This document shows, piece by piece, positions 47,497 through 55,174 of a DNA stretch of 64,000 nucleotides. Each line of letters opens with the position of its first letter. Position 1 is the stretch's first letter. Where the stretch lies: assembly GCA_963829585.1 (NCBI GenBank), contig CAWHJD010000014.1, positions 62,001-126,000 of the forward strand, written 5' to 3'. Position numbers and translations under genes: made by a program. This DNA comes from Sva-07 sp963829585 (GTDB lineage Bacteria; Actinomycetota; Acidimicrobiia; Acidimicrobiales; Ilumatobacteraceae). The notes under the pieces are model-generated. The model was not told where the DNA came from and made no database searches. It worked only from the letters and a program-made list of their open reading frames with translations.

Positions 47497-48435
47497 TCAT
47501 GAGTTCACTCCCGGATCCTGGGGCGTCGGGTGGGCTCGCACGCCGAGGAGGAAGGCGAGGGCCCCCCGAGCTGCGTGCAAGCGGTTGTGTCCCTGCTGGA
47601 TGACCACCGACTGTGGACCGTCGATCACGTCGGCTGCGACCTCGATGCCGCGGTACGCCGGCAGGCAGTGCATGAACACCGCCCGCGAGTCCGCCAGCGC
47701 CATCATGTCGGCGTCGACCATGTAGCCCTCGAACTGTTGGAGGCGCTGCTGTTTCTCGGCTTCCTGACCCATCGACACCCAGGTGTCCGTGTGGACCGCA
47801 TGGGCCCCGTCGACGGCCTCCGCCGGACGCGTCGACTGTTCGACCGACGGAGCTCCGAGCAGGCCGAAGCGCTCCAGTTCGACGAGTGGTGCGTCGAAGC
47901 CGTGTGGGCACGCGAAGCGGATGTGCATGCCGAGCAGCGCCGAGATCTCCGCGAGTGAGCGCGCGACATTGTTGAAGTCGCCCACGTAGGCCACGGTCTT
48001 GCCGGCCAGTTCACCGAGGGATTCCTGCATGGTGAGCGCATCGGCGAAGGCCTGCAGCGGGTGCGAATGATCGGAGAGCATGTTGACGACGGGCACGTCG
48101 ACGACCCCGGCCATGCGTGTGACGGTCAGGTGGTCGAAGACGCGAGCAGCGAGCAGCCCGTGATAGCCCTCCATGATCCGCGCGATGTCCTCCACCGGCT
48201 CGCGGGTGTCGAAACCGACCTCCTCGCCGCGCGTGTGCACCGGATGTCCGCCGAGTTGTCGGACGGCGATCTCCATCGACTGCCGGGTGCGATTCGACGG
48301 CTTCTCGAAGATCAACGCTGCTCCCTGGTCGGCGAGCGGCCGATCGAGCGAATCGACGGGCTGCCGTGCCAGGGCGAGGATCTCACGGACCTCGTGCGCG
48401 GTGAAGTCGGTGACGTCGAGCAGATGACGGGTCAC
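47497..48435 (-). CDS. argF: Ornithine carbamoyltransferase
   Basis: A 312-residue enzyme joining carbamoyl phosphate to ornithine to give citrulline. Motifs: FEKPSNRTRQSMEIAVRQLGG (the SxRTR-type carbamoyl-phosphate site appears as SNRTR), DHSHPLQAFADALT, and MHCLPAYRGIEV near the C-terminus with the catalytic Cys. The start is GTG 48435 (TRHLLDVTDF), overlapping the argD stop as GTGA; the open frame upstream of it is a shadow of argD. Confidence 0.97.
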   Translation of the reverse strand: MTRHLLDVTDFTAHEVREILALARQPVDSLDRPLADQGAALIFEKPSNRTRQSMEIAVRQLGGHPVHTRGEEVGFDTREPVEDIARIMEGYHGLLAARVFDHLTVTRMAGVVDVPVVNMLSDHSHPLQAFADALTMQESLGELAGKTVAYVGDFNNVARSLAEISALLGMHIRFACPHGFDAPLVELERFGLLGAPSVEQSTRPAEAVDGAHAVHTDTWVSMGQEAEKQQRLQQFEGYMVDADMMALADSRAVFMHCLPAYRGIEVAADVIDGPQSVVIQQGHNRLHAARGALAFLLGVRAHPTPQDPGVNS

Positions 48436-49637
48436 GACACCGCTCCGTTCGCGGCGAGCGAAGCGGCGATCAGTCCGATCGCCTCGTCGATCTCGGCATC
48501 GGTGACCGTGATCGGCGGCACGAGTCGCAACGTGGTCGGCGTGACCGCGTTGACGATGAGGCCCCGGTCGAGCAGGTCGGCGTACACCGCCTTGGCGTCG
48601 ATCCCCTCGGCCAGTTCGACACCGAGCATCAGTCCGCGCCCTCTGACGTCGACGACGCCGGGCACGACGCGCAGGCCGTCGACGATCCGCATGCCCTGTC
48701 GGCGAGCGACCGCCGGCGCATCGATTCGCTGCATCTCGTCGATCACCGCATTGACCGCAGCAGTTGCGATCGCCGTGCCGGAATAGGTGCTCCCGTGGTC
48801 GCCGGGTTGGAAGACCGCGGCAACGTCGACACGTGCCCAGCAGGCGCCGACGGGCATGCCGTTGCCCATCGCCTTCGCGAGCGTGACGACGTCGGGACTC
48901 ACACCGGCATGCTCGAAGCCGAACCAGCGCCCGGTGCGCGCGAACCCGGTCTGGATCTCGTCGACCATCATCAACGCTCCCGTCTCGTCGCAGATCTGAC
49001 GGATGCCCTCCAGGTACTCCGTGGTGGCCGGGTGGATGCCGCCCTCCCCCAGGACCGGTTCGATCAGGACCGCGGCCACCGAGCCGTCGACGGCAGCGCG
49101 CATCGCGTCGAGGTCGCCCCAGGCAACGTGACGGAAGCCTTCGGGCATCGGCGCGAACGGCTCGTGCTTGGCCGGCTGGCCGGTGGCAGCGAGCGTCGCG
49201 AGGGTGCGGCCGTGGAAGCTGCCGAGCGCGCTCACGATGGTGTGGCGTCCTCGCCCGCCGTGCTTGCGGGCCAGCTTGATGGCGCACTCGTTCGACTCGG
49301 CGCCGGAATTCGTGAAGAAGATCTGACCCCGGTGTCCGGTCGCCTGGAGCAGGAGGTCGTTGATCTTCACCGCCGCTTCGGTGGCGACCGGGTTGGCGAA
49401 GAAGTTGGACACGTGCAGGAGCCGGTCGAGCTGATCGCCGACGGCTTCGGCAACGGCGGGATTGGAGTGGCCGAGTGACACGACGGCGATTCCGGCCAGG
49501 AAGTCGAGGTACCGCTTGCCGTCCGAGTCCCACAGTTCGGTGCCGCGTCCGCGCTCGAACATGATCGCCGGCGGCGCGAAGACGGGCATGAACGGGCAGT
49601 TCGCCATCGGGGCGTGGTCGAAGGCATGGGAGTTCAT
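48432..49637 (-). CDS. argD: Acetylornithine aminotransferase
   Basis: A 401-residue class III PLP aminotransferase. Signatures: GKRYLDFLAGIAVVSLGHSNPAV, FFTNSGAESNECAIKLARKHG, GSFHGRTLATLAATGQ, MMVDEIQTGFARTGRWF and the PLP-binding Lys in VTLAKAMGNGMPVGA. It turns N-acetylglutamate semialdehyde into N-acetylornithine. It overlaps argB (ATGA) and argF (GTGA), so translation is coupled along the operon. Confidence 0.97.
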   Translation of the reverse strand: MNSHAFDHAPMANCPFMPVFAPPAIMFERGRGTELWDSDGKRYLDFLAGIAVVSLGHSNPAVAEAVGDQLDRLLHVSNFFANPVATEAAVKINDLLLQATGHRGQIFFTNSGAESNECAIKLARKHGGRGRHTIVSALGSFHGRTLATLAATGQPAKHEPFAPMPEGFRHVAWGDLDAMRAAVDGSVAAVLIEPVLGEGGIHPATTEYLEGIRQICDETGALMMVDEIQTGFARTGRWFGFEHAGVSPDVVTLAKAMGNGMPVGACWARVDVAAVFQPGDHGSTYSGTAIATAAVNAVIDEMQRIDAPAVARRQGMRIVDGLRVVPGVVDVRGRGLMLGVELAEGIDAKAVYADLLDRGLIVNAVTPTTLRLVPPITVTDAEIDEAIGLIAASLAANGAVS

Positions 49638-50518
49638 GGGGAGTGATCCTCTCGTTCGTGCATGATCATGGTCCCGATGCCTGCATCGGTGAAGATCTCG
49701 AGCAGCAGCACGTGGGCGATGCGACCGTCGAGGATGTGGGCGCGGTGTACGCCGTTGCGCACGGCGTGGGTGCAGCTGGCCACTTTCGGAATCATGCCGC
49801 CGGCGATCACACCGTCGGAGACCAATTGGTCGAGTTCGTCGGCGGTGACCTGGCGGATCAGGCTGGCAGCGTCGGCGACGTCTCGCCGGAGACCCTCGAT
49901 GTCGGTGAGATAGACCAGCTTCTCGGCGCCGATCGCCTCGGCGATCGCCCCGGCGGCCGTGTCGGCGTTGATGTTGTACGCCTGGCCGGTGGCGTCGCTG
50001 CCGATGGTGGCGATCACGGGGATGAACTCGTCGTCGATGAGGCCGTGGATCACCTCGGGGTTGATCTCGGTGACGTCGCCGACGAAGCCGAGCTCGGGAT
50101 CGCGGGCCGTGGCACGGATCAGGCCTGCATCGACCCCGCTGATGCCCACGGCGAATCGCCCGTGGACGTTGATCGCCGCGACGAGCTGTGGGTTCACCTG
50201 GCCCGTGAGGACCATGCGGGCGATGTCGACGGTCTCGGCGTCGGTCACACGGAGACCGTCGACGAACTCGGGCTGCTTCCCCAGCCGTTCCATCAGTTCC
50301 GAGATCTGGGGACCGCCGCCGTGCACGACGATCGGGCGCATACCGACCAGCCGCATCAGGACGATGTCCTCGGCGAAGAGGCTCAACGCATCGTGGTCGG
50401 AGGTTCCGGCGAGCGCATTACCGCCGTACTTCACCACGACGGTCTTGCCGACGAACCTGCGGATGTAGGGCAATGCTTCGACGAGGACCGACGCCTTGAG
50501 GGAGGCGGCTTCGGTCAT
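49634..50518 (-). CDS. argB: Acetylglutamate kinase
   Basis: A 294-residue amino acid kinase that phosphorylates N-acetylglutamate. The nucleotide/phosphate loops KTVVVKYGGNALAG and RPIVVHGGGPQISELMERLG are intact, as are NVHGRFAVGISGVDAGLI, YNINADTAAGAIAEAIGAEKLVYLTDIEGL and the C-terminal GGMIPKVASCTHAVRNGVHRAHILDGR. The N-terminal helix of about 20 residues before KTVVVKYGG is typical of arginine-inhibited hexameric enzymes. ATG 50518 lies 10 nt after the argC stop, where argJ would normally intervene. Confidence 0.96.
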   Translation of the reverse strand: MTEAASLKASVLVEALPYIRRFVGKTVVVKYGGNALAGTSDHDALSLFAEDIVLMRLVGMRPIVVHGGGPQISELMERLGKQPEFVDGLRVTDAETVDIARMVLTGQVNPQLVAAINVHGRFAVGISGVDAGLIRATARDPELGFVGDVTEINPEVIHGLIDDEFIPVIATIGSDATGQAYNINADTAAGAIAEAIGAEKLVYLTDIEGLRRDVADAASLIRQVTADELDQLVSDGVIAGGMIPKVASCTHAVRNGVHRAHILDGRIAHVLLLEIFTDAGIGTMIMHEREDHSP

Positions 50519-50528
50519 GGCGTTCCCA

Positions 50529-51556
50529 TCATGGTGCGAGTCCGATCGTGGAGAGCCCGGCGGTCTCGTCGAGACCGAGGGCGACATTGGCCGCCTGGAC
50601 GGCGCCGCCGGAGGCGCCCTTGGTGAGATTGTCGATGGCACACATCGTGATCACCGTATTGGTCCGCTCGTCCCAGCGGGCCGACACATGGGCCGCATTC
50701 GAGCCGAGGACCGACTTCGTGGCCGGCGGGGAGTCGAGTACACCGACGAAGGGCTCGCCGGCGTAGTGGTCACGCAGGGCGGCGATCACGGCGGCGTCGG
50801 TGCATCCGGGCGCACCGGCGCGGCGCACGTTGCGAGCAGCCCCCGGCTCATGGGCACGAGATGCGGGGTGAAGATGAGCTCGGCGCCGATCTCCTGTTCC
50901 ATCTCGGGCGTGTGTCGGTGCGACAGGAGGCCGTAGGGGACGACGTTGGAGTCGATGTTGGTGAACACGTTCGTGTCGGTCGGCGCGCGACCGGCGCCGG
51001 TGATGCCGGTGAGGGTGTTGACCACGACGCCGGTCGTCTCGATCAGGCCGGCATCGACGAGCGGCCGCAGCGCGAGCGTGGCGGCGGTGACGTGGCAGCC
51101 GGGTGTGGCGACGAGCCGGGCGCCCTCGAGGGCGTGACGATGCAGCTCCGGCAATCCGAACACGGCCTCGGCCAACAGGTCGAGTTGTGTGTGCTCGAAG
51201 CCGTAGAAGGTCGGATACGCGGACGGATCCTTCAGTCGGAACGCCGCCGAGAGATCGACGACACAGCCGACGCGGCCCACCAGCGACGGCGCGAGCTCCA
51301 TGGAGGCGCCGTGTGGGAGACCCAGGAAGACGAGATCGAGTCCGGTCACGTCGCCGGGGTCGAACTCGCTGAACACGAGGTCGGGATAGGCGACTTCGAG
51401 CGACGGGTACAGGTCGGCCGCCCGGCGCCCGGCCATCGAGTCACCGGTCGCCACCTTCACGTCGTAGTCGGGATGCTGGGCGGCGAGGCGCAGCAGTTCG
51501 GCGCCCGTGTATCCGGATGCTCCGACGATCCCGACCGCGATGTTCGCTCCCGACAT
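50529..51556 (-). CDS. argC: N-acetyl-gamma-glutamyl-phosphate reductase (frameshifted in this sequence)
   Basis: NADPH-dependent reductase of the second shared step of arginine synthesis. The first frame, from ATG 51556, has VGIVGASGYTGAELLRLAAQHP, VFLGLPHGASMELAP and the catalytic Cys in LVATPGCHVTAATLALRPL, and runs to FTPHLVPMSRGLLATC. The last 95 or so residues (CTDAAVIAALRDHYAGEPFVGV, AIDNLTKGASGGAVQAAN) lie in another frame. One base is missing at about 50799-50804; restoring it gives 342 residues, the family length. ATG 51556 is chosen because it follows the promoter at leaderless distance. An error in the sequence is likelier than a real loss, since the rest of the operon is intact. 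Confidence 0.9.
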
Positions 51557-51557
51557 C

Positions 51558-51592
51558 TGCATGAACATACACAGCTTCGCATGTTCATGCAA
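51558..51592 (-). promoter_or_regulatory. argC promoter overlapped by a double ARG-box-like operator
   Basis: Minus strand: TTGCAT (complement of 51587-51592), 17-nt spacer, TATGTT (complement of 51564-51569), then 7 nt to the argC ATG, so the mRNA is probably leaderless. A perfect 11-bp inverted repeat TGCATGAACAT/ATGTTCATGCA (51558-51568 and 51581-51591, 12-nt gap) covers the -10 and -35 boxes. Its TGCATGAA core resembles ArgR half-sites. Arginine-bound ArgR would exclude RNA polymerase. Confidence 0.75.
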
Positions 51593-51685
51593 CCTTCGTG
51601 CGAACGCGGCCGCACGAAGTCCGGGTGTGGCGCCGGTGCCTCGGGCGCCTACCAACCCGTCCCGCGTTCGGGCAGACTGTAGGAG

Positions 51686-52255
51686 ATGATTCCGGGTTCA
51701 CCTCCGACCAAGGGACGCCTCCTCGTGGCGACGCCGCCGCTGGAGGACGCGAACTTCGATCGGACCGTGATCTTCATGCTGGAGCACCACGACGAAGGCG
51801 CCATCGGTGTGGTGATCAACCGACCGAGCTACGAGGAGCTCGACGACCCACTCGATCGGTGGATCGATCTGCAGTCGGCACCGCCGTCGGTGTTCTCGGG
51901 CGGCCCGGTCGAGGAGGGTGCCCTGATCGCGCTCGCCGAGACGACCGTGCCGCTGCACGACAACGGCGAGTACCTCTCCCCCATCGTCGGCACCATCGCG
52001 TCGGCCGACCTCACCGCTGACCCTGCCCTCGTTGCCGCCGAGGTCAGAGGCGTACGGGTCTTTCGCGGTTATGCCGGCTGGGGCCCCGGTCAGCTCGAGG
52101 GCGAGATCGAAGCGGGCGCCTGGCTCGTGCTCGACTCCGAGCCGGGTGACGTGTTCTCCGACCATCCCGACGAGTTGTGGCGGACCGTTCTGCGACGTCA
52201 GCCCGGGCGCCTCGCCTGGCTGGCCGATGCGCCGGACGACCTCAGCTCCAACTGA
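51686..52255 (+). CDS. YqgE/AlgH family protein (UPF0301)
   Basis: A 189-residue member of UPF0301. The family start KGRLLVATPPLEDANFDRTVIFMLEHHDEGAIGVVINRPS is clear, with FSGGPVEEGALIAL, RVFRGYAGWGPGQLEGEIEAGAWLVLD and DELWRTVLRRQ following. Its biochemical role is unknown (AlgH was linked to alginate regulation in Pseudomonas; that need not apply). It is divergent from argC. The 129 nt between the starts hold the argC promoter and nothing else I can identify. Confidence 0.93.
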   Translation: MIPGSPPTKGRLLVATPPLEDANFDRTVIFMLEHHDEGAIGVVINRPSYEELDDPLDRWIDLQSAPPSVFSGGPVEEGALIALAETTVPLHDNGEYLSPIVGTIASADLTADPALVAAEVRGVRVFRGYAGWGPGQLEGEIEAGAWLVLDSEPGDVFSDHPDELWRTVLRRQPGRLAWLADAPDDLSSN

Positions 52256-52296
52256 GAACTGGACTTCGCCGCCGGCGGGCTGCAACGATGCGTCCG

Positions 52297-52611
52297 ATGT
52301 CGAACCGCAACGATGCTCGGACACGCTTGCTCGAGCAGCGGGTCCACCTCGAGCAACAGCTCCACGAACTGGACACCGAGCGAGTCGGCGACGGCCCGAT
52401 CGACATGCTCGGCGGAGATGCCGGCGCCGAAACGGCGGCCGCGAACGCCGATCTCAGCCTCCGCGCCGATCTCGAGCATTCGATCGTCGAGATCGATGCC
52501 GCTCTCCGCCGGATCGAGAACGGCACGTACGGCATCGACGAAGAGACCGGCGAGCCGATCGACCCCGCCAGGCTCGAGGCGCTTCCGACTGCCCGCACGA
52601 ACGTCCGCTGA
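52297..52611 (+). CDS. DksA/TraR-like protein lacking the zinc-finger cysteines
   Basis: A 104-residue protein in two parts. The first is a coiled coil (DARTRLLEQRVHLEQQLHELDTER, then NADLSLRADLEHSIVEIDAALRRI). The end, NGTYGIDEETGEPIDPARLEALPTAR, follows the DksA/TraR zinc-finger pattern (GTYGxCxxCGxxIxxxRLxAxP), but all Cys are replaced (Asp81 and Thr84 at the first pair) and the second pair is missing. Such proteins bind in the RNA-polymerase secondary channel in their zinc-containing form; whether this one does is unknown. ATG 52297 is used; ATG 52288 would add three residues. Confidence 0.78.
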   Translation: MSNRNDARTRLLEQRVHLEQQLHELDTERVGDGPIDMLGGDAGAETAAANADLSLRADLEHSIVEIDAALRRIENGTYGIDEETGEPIDPARLEALPTARTNVR

Positions 52612-52618
52612 TCGCCGC

Positions 52619-52987
52619 ATGGCCGAGACGACGTCAGGATCGGATTGGGCGCGCCCGATCGTGCACTTCGAGATACTCGCACGGGATCCCGACGGGCAAA
52701 GGGCGTTCTACGCAGCGCTCTTCAACTGGCAGATCGGTGACGGCCCGATCATGAACATCCCGAGCGGGTTGGGTGGGCCCGAGCCGGGCCCGGCGGGCCA
52801 CATGCGCCGGAGCGACCGCGGGGGCTTCGTTCTCTACATCCAGGTTCGCGACATCAGCGAATCACTGGAGCGGGTGTCGACCCTTGGCGGAACGGTGGTC
52901 TCGCAGCCGTTCGACGTGCCCGGAGGACCCACGATCGCCACGATCGAGGATCCGGAGGGCAATCCTCTCGTACTGGTTCAGCAGTAG
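52619..52987 (+). CDS. VOC-family (glyoxalase-like) protein
   Basis: A 122-residue single VOC domain. IVHFEILARDPDGQRAFYAALFNWQI at the start, FVLYIQVRDISESLERVSTLGGTVVSQPFDVPGG and TIATIEDPEGNPLVLVQ at the end give the beta-alpha-beta-beta-beta repeats with possible metal ligands His and Glu. Members include glyoxalases, dioxygenases and resistance proteins, so the activity is undetermined. It starts 7 nt after the DksA-like gene and ends against the convergent ABM gene without a gap. Confidence 0.88.
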   Translation: MAETTSGSDWARPIVHFEILARDPDGQRAFYAALFNWQIGDGPIMNIPSGLGGPEPGPAGHMRRSDRGGFVLYIQVRDISESLERVSTLGGTVVSQPFDVPGGPTIATIEDPEGNPLVLVQQ

Positions 52988-53281
52988 TCACTCGACACCC
53001 TCGTAGCGCTCGACGGCGAGGCTGTCGCCGTCCACCAGTGCCATGAACTCCGCGCCCAGCGCGGAGGCGTCGAACGCCGCCTTCGCCGCGTCGGCTGCGG
53101 CACGGCTCGTCCAGACCTGGAGCACCAGCCACCGATCGTCGCACCGACCGAGCGTGCGTCGGAGAACCCCCGGCTGCTGGTACACGAACTCGACCTGCAC
53201 GCGCCCGTCGACGTCGCGGAATGCGGATTCGTCGACGCCGTCGGCGAGTCGAAATGTCACGACCTCGATCACGCCGGGCAC
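52988..53281 (-). CDS. Antibiotic-biosynthesis-monooxygenase-fold (ABM-like) protein
   Basis: A 97-residue protein with a dimeric alpha/beta-barrel pattern: VIEVVTFRLADGVDESAFRD, VQVEFVYQQPGVLRRTLGRC, RWLVLQVWTSRAAADAAKAAF. These small proteins bind or oxidise small molecules in some members but often have no known role. The start is GTG 53281, only 14 nt from the divergent ATP-grasp gene start. Confidence 0.75.
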   Translation of the reverse strand: MPGVIEVVTFRLADGVDESAFRDVDGRVQVEFVYQQPGVLRRTLGRCDDRWLVLQVWTSRAAADAAKAAFDASALGAEFMALVDGDSLAVERYEGVE

Positions 53282-53295
53282 GCTACGGTCCGGCG

Positions 53296-54660
53296 ATGGA
53301 CGACTGGTGGATCGCGCCGATGGAGCGTGCCTTTCGGGGACGTTCGGTGGTGCTCGCCGGAGCCATGGGTGCCTCGTGGACGGAGCACATCGACCTGCTG
53401 CGACTGGCCGGCGTGACGAAGCTGACCGTGGTGGCCACGGAGGGGCGCGGCGCCGGTCCGCAGCCCGATGTGGAGACCCTCGTCGTCGAGCCGCCCGACG
53501 GGCTGTCGGAGATGGAACGGATCCACTTCGCCGACCGCATGCTCTCTGATCCGACTCCGGAGATGATCGATGCGCTCGATCGGTTCGACCCCCACCGCGA
53601 GGCCCTCGTGATCGGCACGTTCCTCGCCACCGCCTCCGACCTGGCCGGCCGGCCGCTCATCTCCCATCGGCGTCCCGAATGGGTCGCACTCGAGGACAAG
53701 GTGGTCATCGACGAGTTCTGGGACCGTGCGGGCATCGAACGCCAACCCTCGATCGTCGTCCCGCTGGGTGAGGCGGCCGAGGCGTCGCCGGCGGTCGATC
53801 GTGGCGACGGCACCGTGTGGGCGGCCGATGCCCGCGAGGGTTTCCACGGCGGCGCCCACCAGACGTACTGGGTGAACGACGATCTCTCGCTGGATCGCGC
53901 GCAGCGCTTCCTGCGCCCGGTGTGCGACACGGTCAGGGTGATGCCCTTCCTCGAGGGCATTCCATGTTCGATCCACGGCATCGTGCTGCCCGACGGTGTG
54001 GCCGTGCTCCGCCCGGTCGAAATGGTGACGCTGCGACGAGGCAGTGACTTCGTGTACGCAGGCTGTGCGACCTACTGGGATCCCGTCCCGTCGGTTCGTG
54101 AACAGATGCGCTCGATCGCCAAGCGGGTCGGAGCGCAGCTCGCTCGCGAGGTCGAGTTCCGCGGGACGTTCACCGTCGACGGCGTCGTCACGGCCGACGG
54201 CTTCTGGCCCACCGAGCTGAATCCACGGTTCGGAGCCGGCATCATGACCATCGCCAGGGGCGCAGGGCTGCCGATGGTGCTGGTGAACGACCTGATCGTC
54301 GCCGGCCACGACATCGGACGCACGGCCGCCGAACTCGAGGCCGACGTCATCGCGCAGGGCGACGCTCGTCGAGGAGGCGGTACCTGGATGGGCGGCCTCG
54401 AGCACGACGTGGACATGGTCGGCCGACCGGTGGCCTACAGCGAGAACGGCTCGTGGTCCTGGGCCGGCGCGGACGACCGCGTCGCCGGGCGAGTGACCGC
54501 CGGCGGCGGCTTCGTACGGTGCCTGTACGACCAGGCGGCCACCCCGGTGGGCCCCTCCACCGCGGCCCGGGCGGTCGCGTTCTGGGAGTTCATCGATCGG
54601 GAACTCGCAGTCGGCACCAGCGGCCTCACGCCTGCCCGAGGTCCTGCCGCCGGGTCCTGA
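53296..54660 (+). CDS. ATP-grasp domain protein of unknown substrate
   Basis: A 454-residue protein. The N-terminal third (RSVVLAGAMGASWTEHIDLLRLAGVTKLTVVATEG) looks like a Rossmann-type pre-ATP-grasp domain. The middle has HRRPEWVALEDKVVIDEFWDRAGIERQPSIVVP, like the ATP-grasp lead-in where a ligase substrate is selected. The C-terminal part has VEFRGTFTVDGVVTADGFWPTELNPRFGAGI, the ATP-grasp metal-binding ELNPRFG motif. Carboxylate-amine/thiol ligases have this layout. It has no operon partner that reveals a substrate. Its neighbours are an ABM protein and an ACT-domain protein on the other strand. Confidence 0.82.
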   Translation: MDDWWIAPMERAFRGRSVVLAGAMGASWTEHIDLLRLAGVTKLTVVATEGRGAGPQPDVETLVVEPPDGLSEMERIHFADRMLSDPTPEMIDALDRFDPHREALVIGTFLATASDLAGRPLISHRRPEWVALEDKVVIDEFWDRAGIERQPSIVVPLGEAAEASPAVDRGDGTVWAADAREGFHGGAHQTYWVNDDLSLDRAQRFLRPVCDTVRVMPFLEGIPCSIHGIVLPDGVAVLRPVEMVTLRRGSDFVYAGCATYWDPVPSVREQMRSIAKRVGAQLAREVEFRGTFTVDGVVTADGFWPTELNPRFGAGIMTIARGAGLPMVLVNDLIVAGHDIGRTAAELEADVIAQGDARRGGGTWMGGLEHDVDMVGRPVAYSENGSWSWAGADDRVAGRVTAGGGFVRCLYDQAATPVGPSTAARAVAFWEFIDRELAVGTSGLTPARGPAAGS

Positions 54661-54688
54661 TTGGGTGACACGAATCCGTCGTACACGG

Positions 54689-55078
54689 TCAGGCGGTGAG
54701 GGCGGCGATGGCGTCGTCGACTCGCTCGACGGGGACCAACAGGTGATCGTGGAGATAGCCGGCGAGCACGTTGCAGGCAATGTGCTCGCGGGCGAGGCGC
54801 TCGCTGACCGCAGCGGTCAGGCCGACGGCTTCGAGACTGGATTGGACGGTGAGCGTCAGCCAGGCGAGCTGCACGGTGGCGAGCTGACCCGCCCGCTCGG
54901 CGGCATCGACCGGCAGGACGATCGTCGTCAGGGACCCTTCCCTGACCACGGCGTGCGCCGAGGCGAGCAGTCCCGGCGTCGGCACCTCCACCGCGATGTA
55001 GGTGAACACGCCGGGGCGGCGCTTGACGCCGAGGGTCGCGAGCATGGCATCGAGGTCGGTCTCACCGGATGCAGCCAT
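54689..55078 (-). CDS. ACT-domain protein
   Basis: A 129-residue protein with tandem ACT-like halves: PGVFTYIAVEVPTPGLLASAHAVVREGSLTTIVLPVDAAERAG, then LAWLTLTVQSSLEAVGLTAAVSERLAREHIACNVLAGYLHDHLLVPVERVDDAIAAL. The second half is a good match to the ACT_7/ACT_3 type that binds amino acids. The function is unknown; a regulatory, ligand-sensing role is the usual guess. It follows pheT on the same strand after 96 nt containing a stem-loop. Confidence 0.85.
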   Translation of the reverse strand: MAASGETDLDAMLATLGVKRRPGVFTYIAVEVPTPGLLASAHAVVREGSLTTIVLPVDAAERAGQLATVQLAWLTLTVQSSLEAVGLTAAVSERLAREHIACNVLAGYLHDHLLVPVERVDDAIAALTA

Positions 55079-55117
55079 GGGTCCAGTTTCTCAGCCCTGT
55101 CAATCGGTTGTGGCGCG

Positions 55118-55168
55118 GCGGGTGGGACGCCGGCGCGCGAGTCGGGCGCCCGACGCCGCTCCACCCGC
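55118..55168 (-). terminator. Stem-loop behind pheT
   Basis: GCGGGTGG (55118-55125) pairs with CCACCCGC (55161-55168). The loop itself contains the perfect palindrome GTCGGGCGCCCGAC (55141-55154). It lies just after the pheT stop. There is no U-tract, so factor-independent termination is uncertain. Confidence 0.5.
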
Positions 55169-55174
55169 GAGTTG

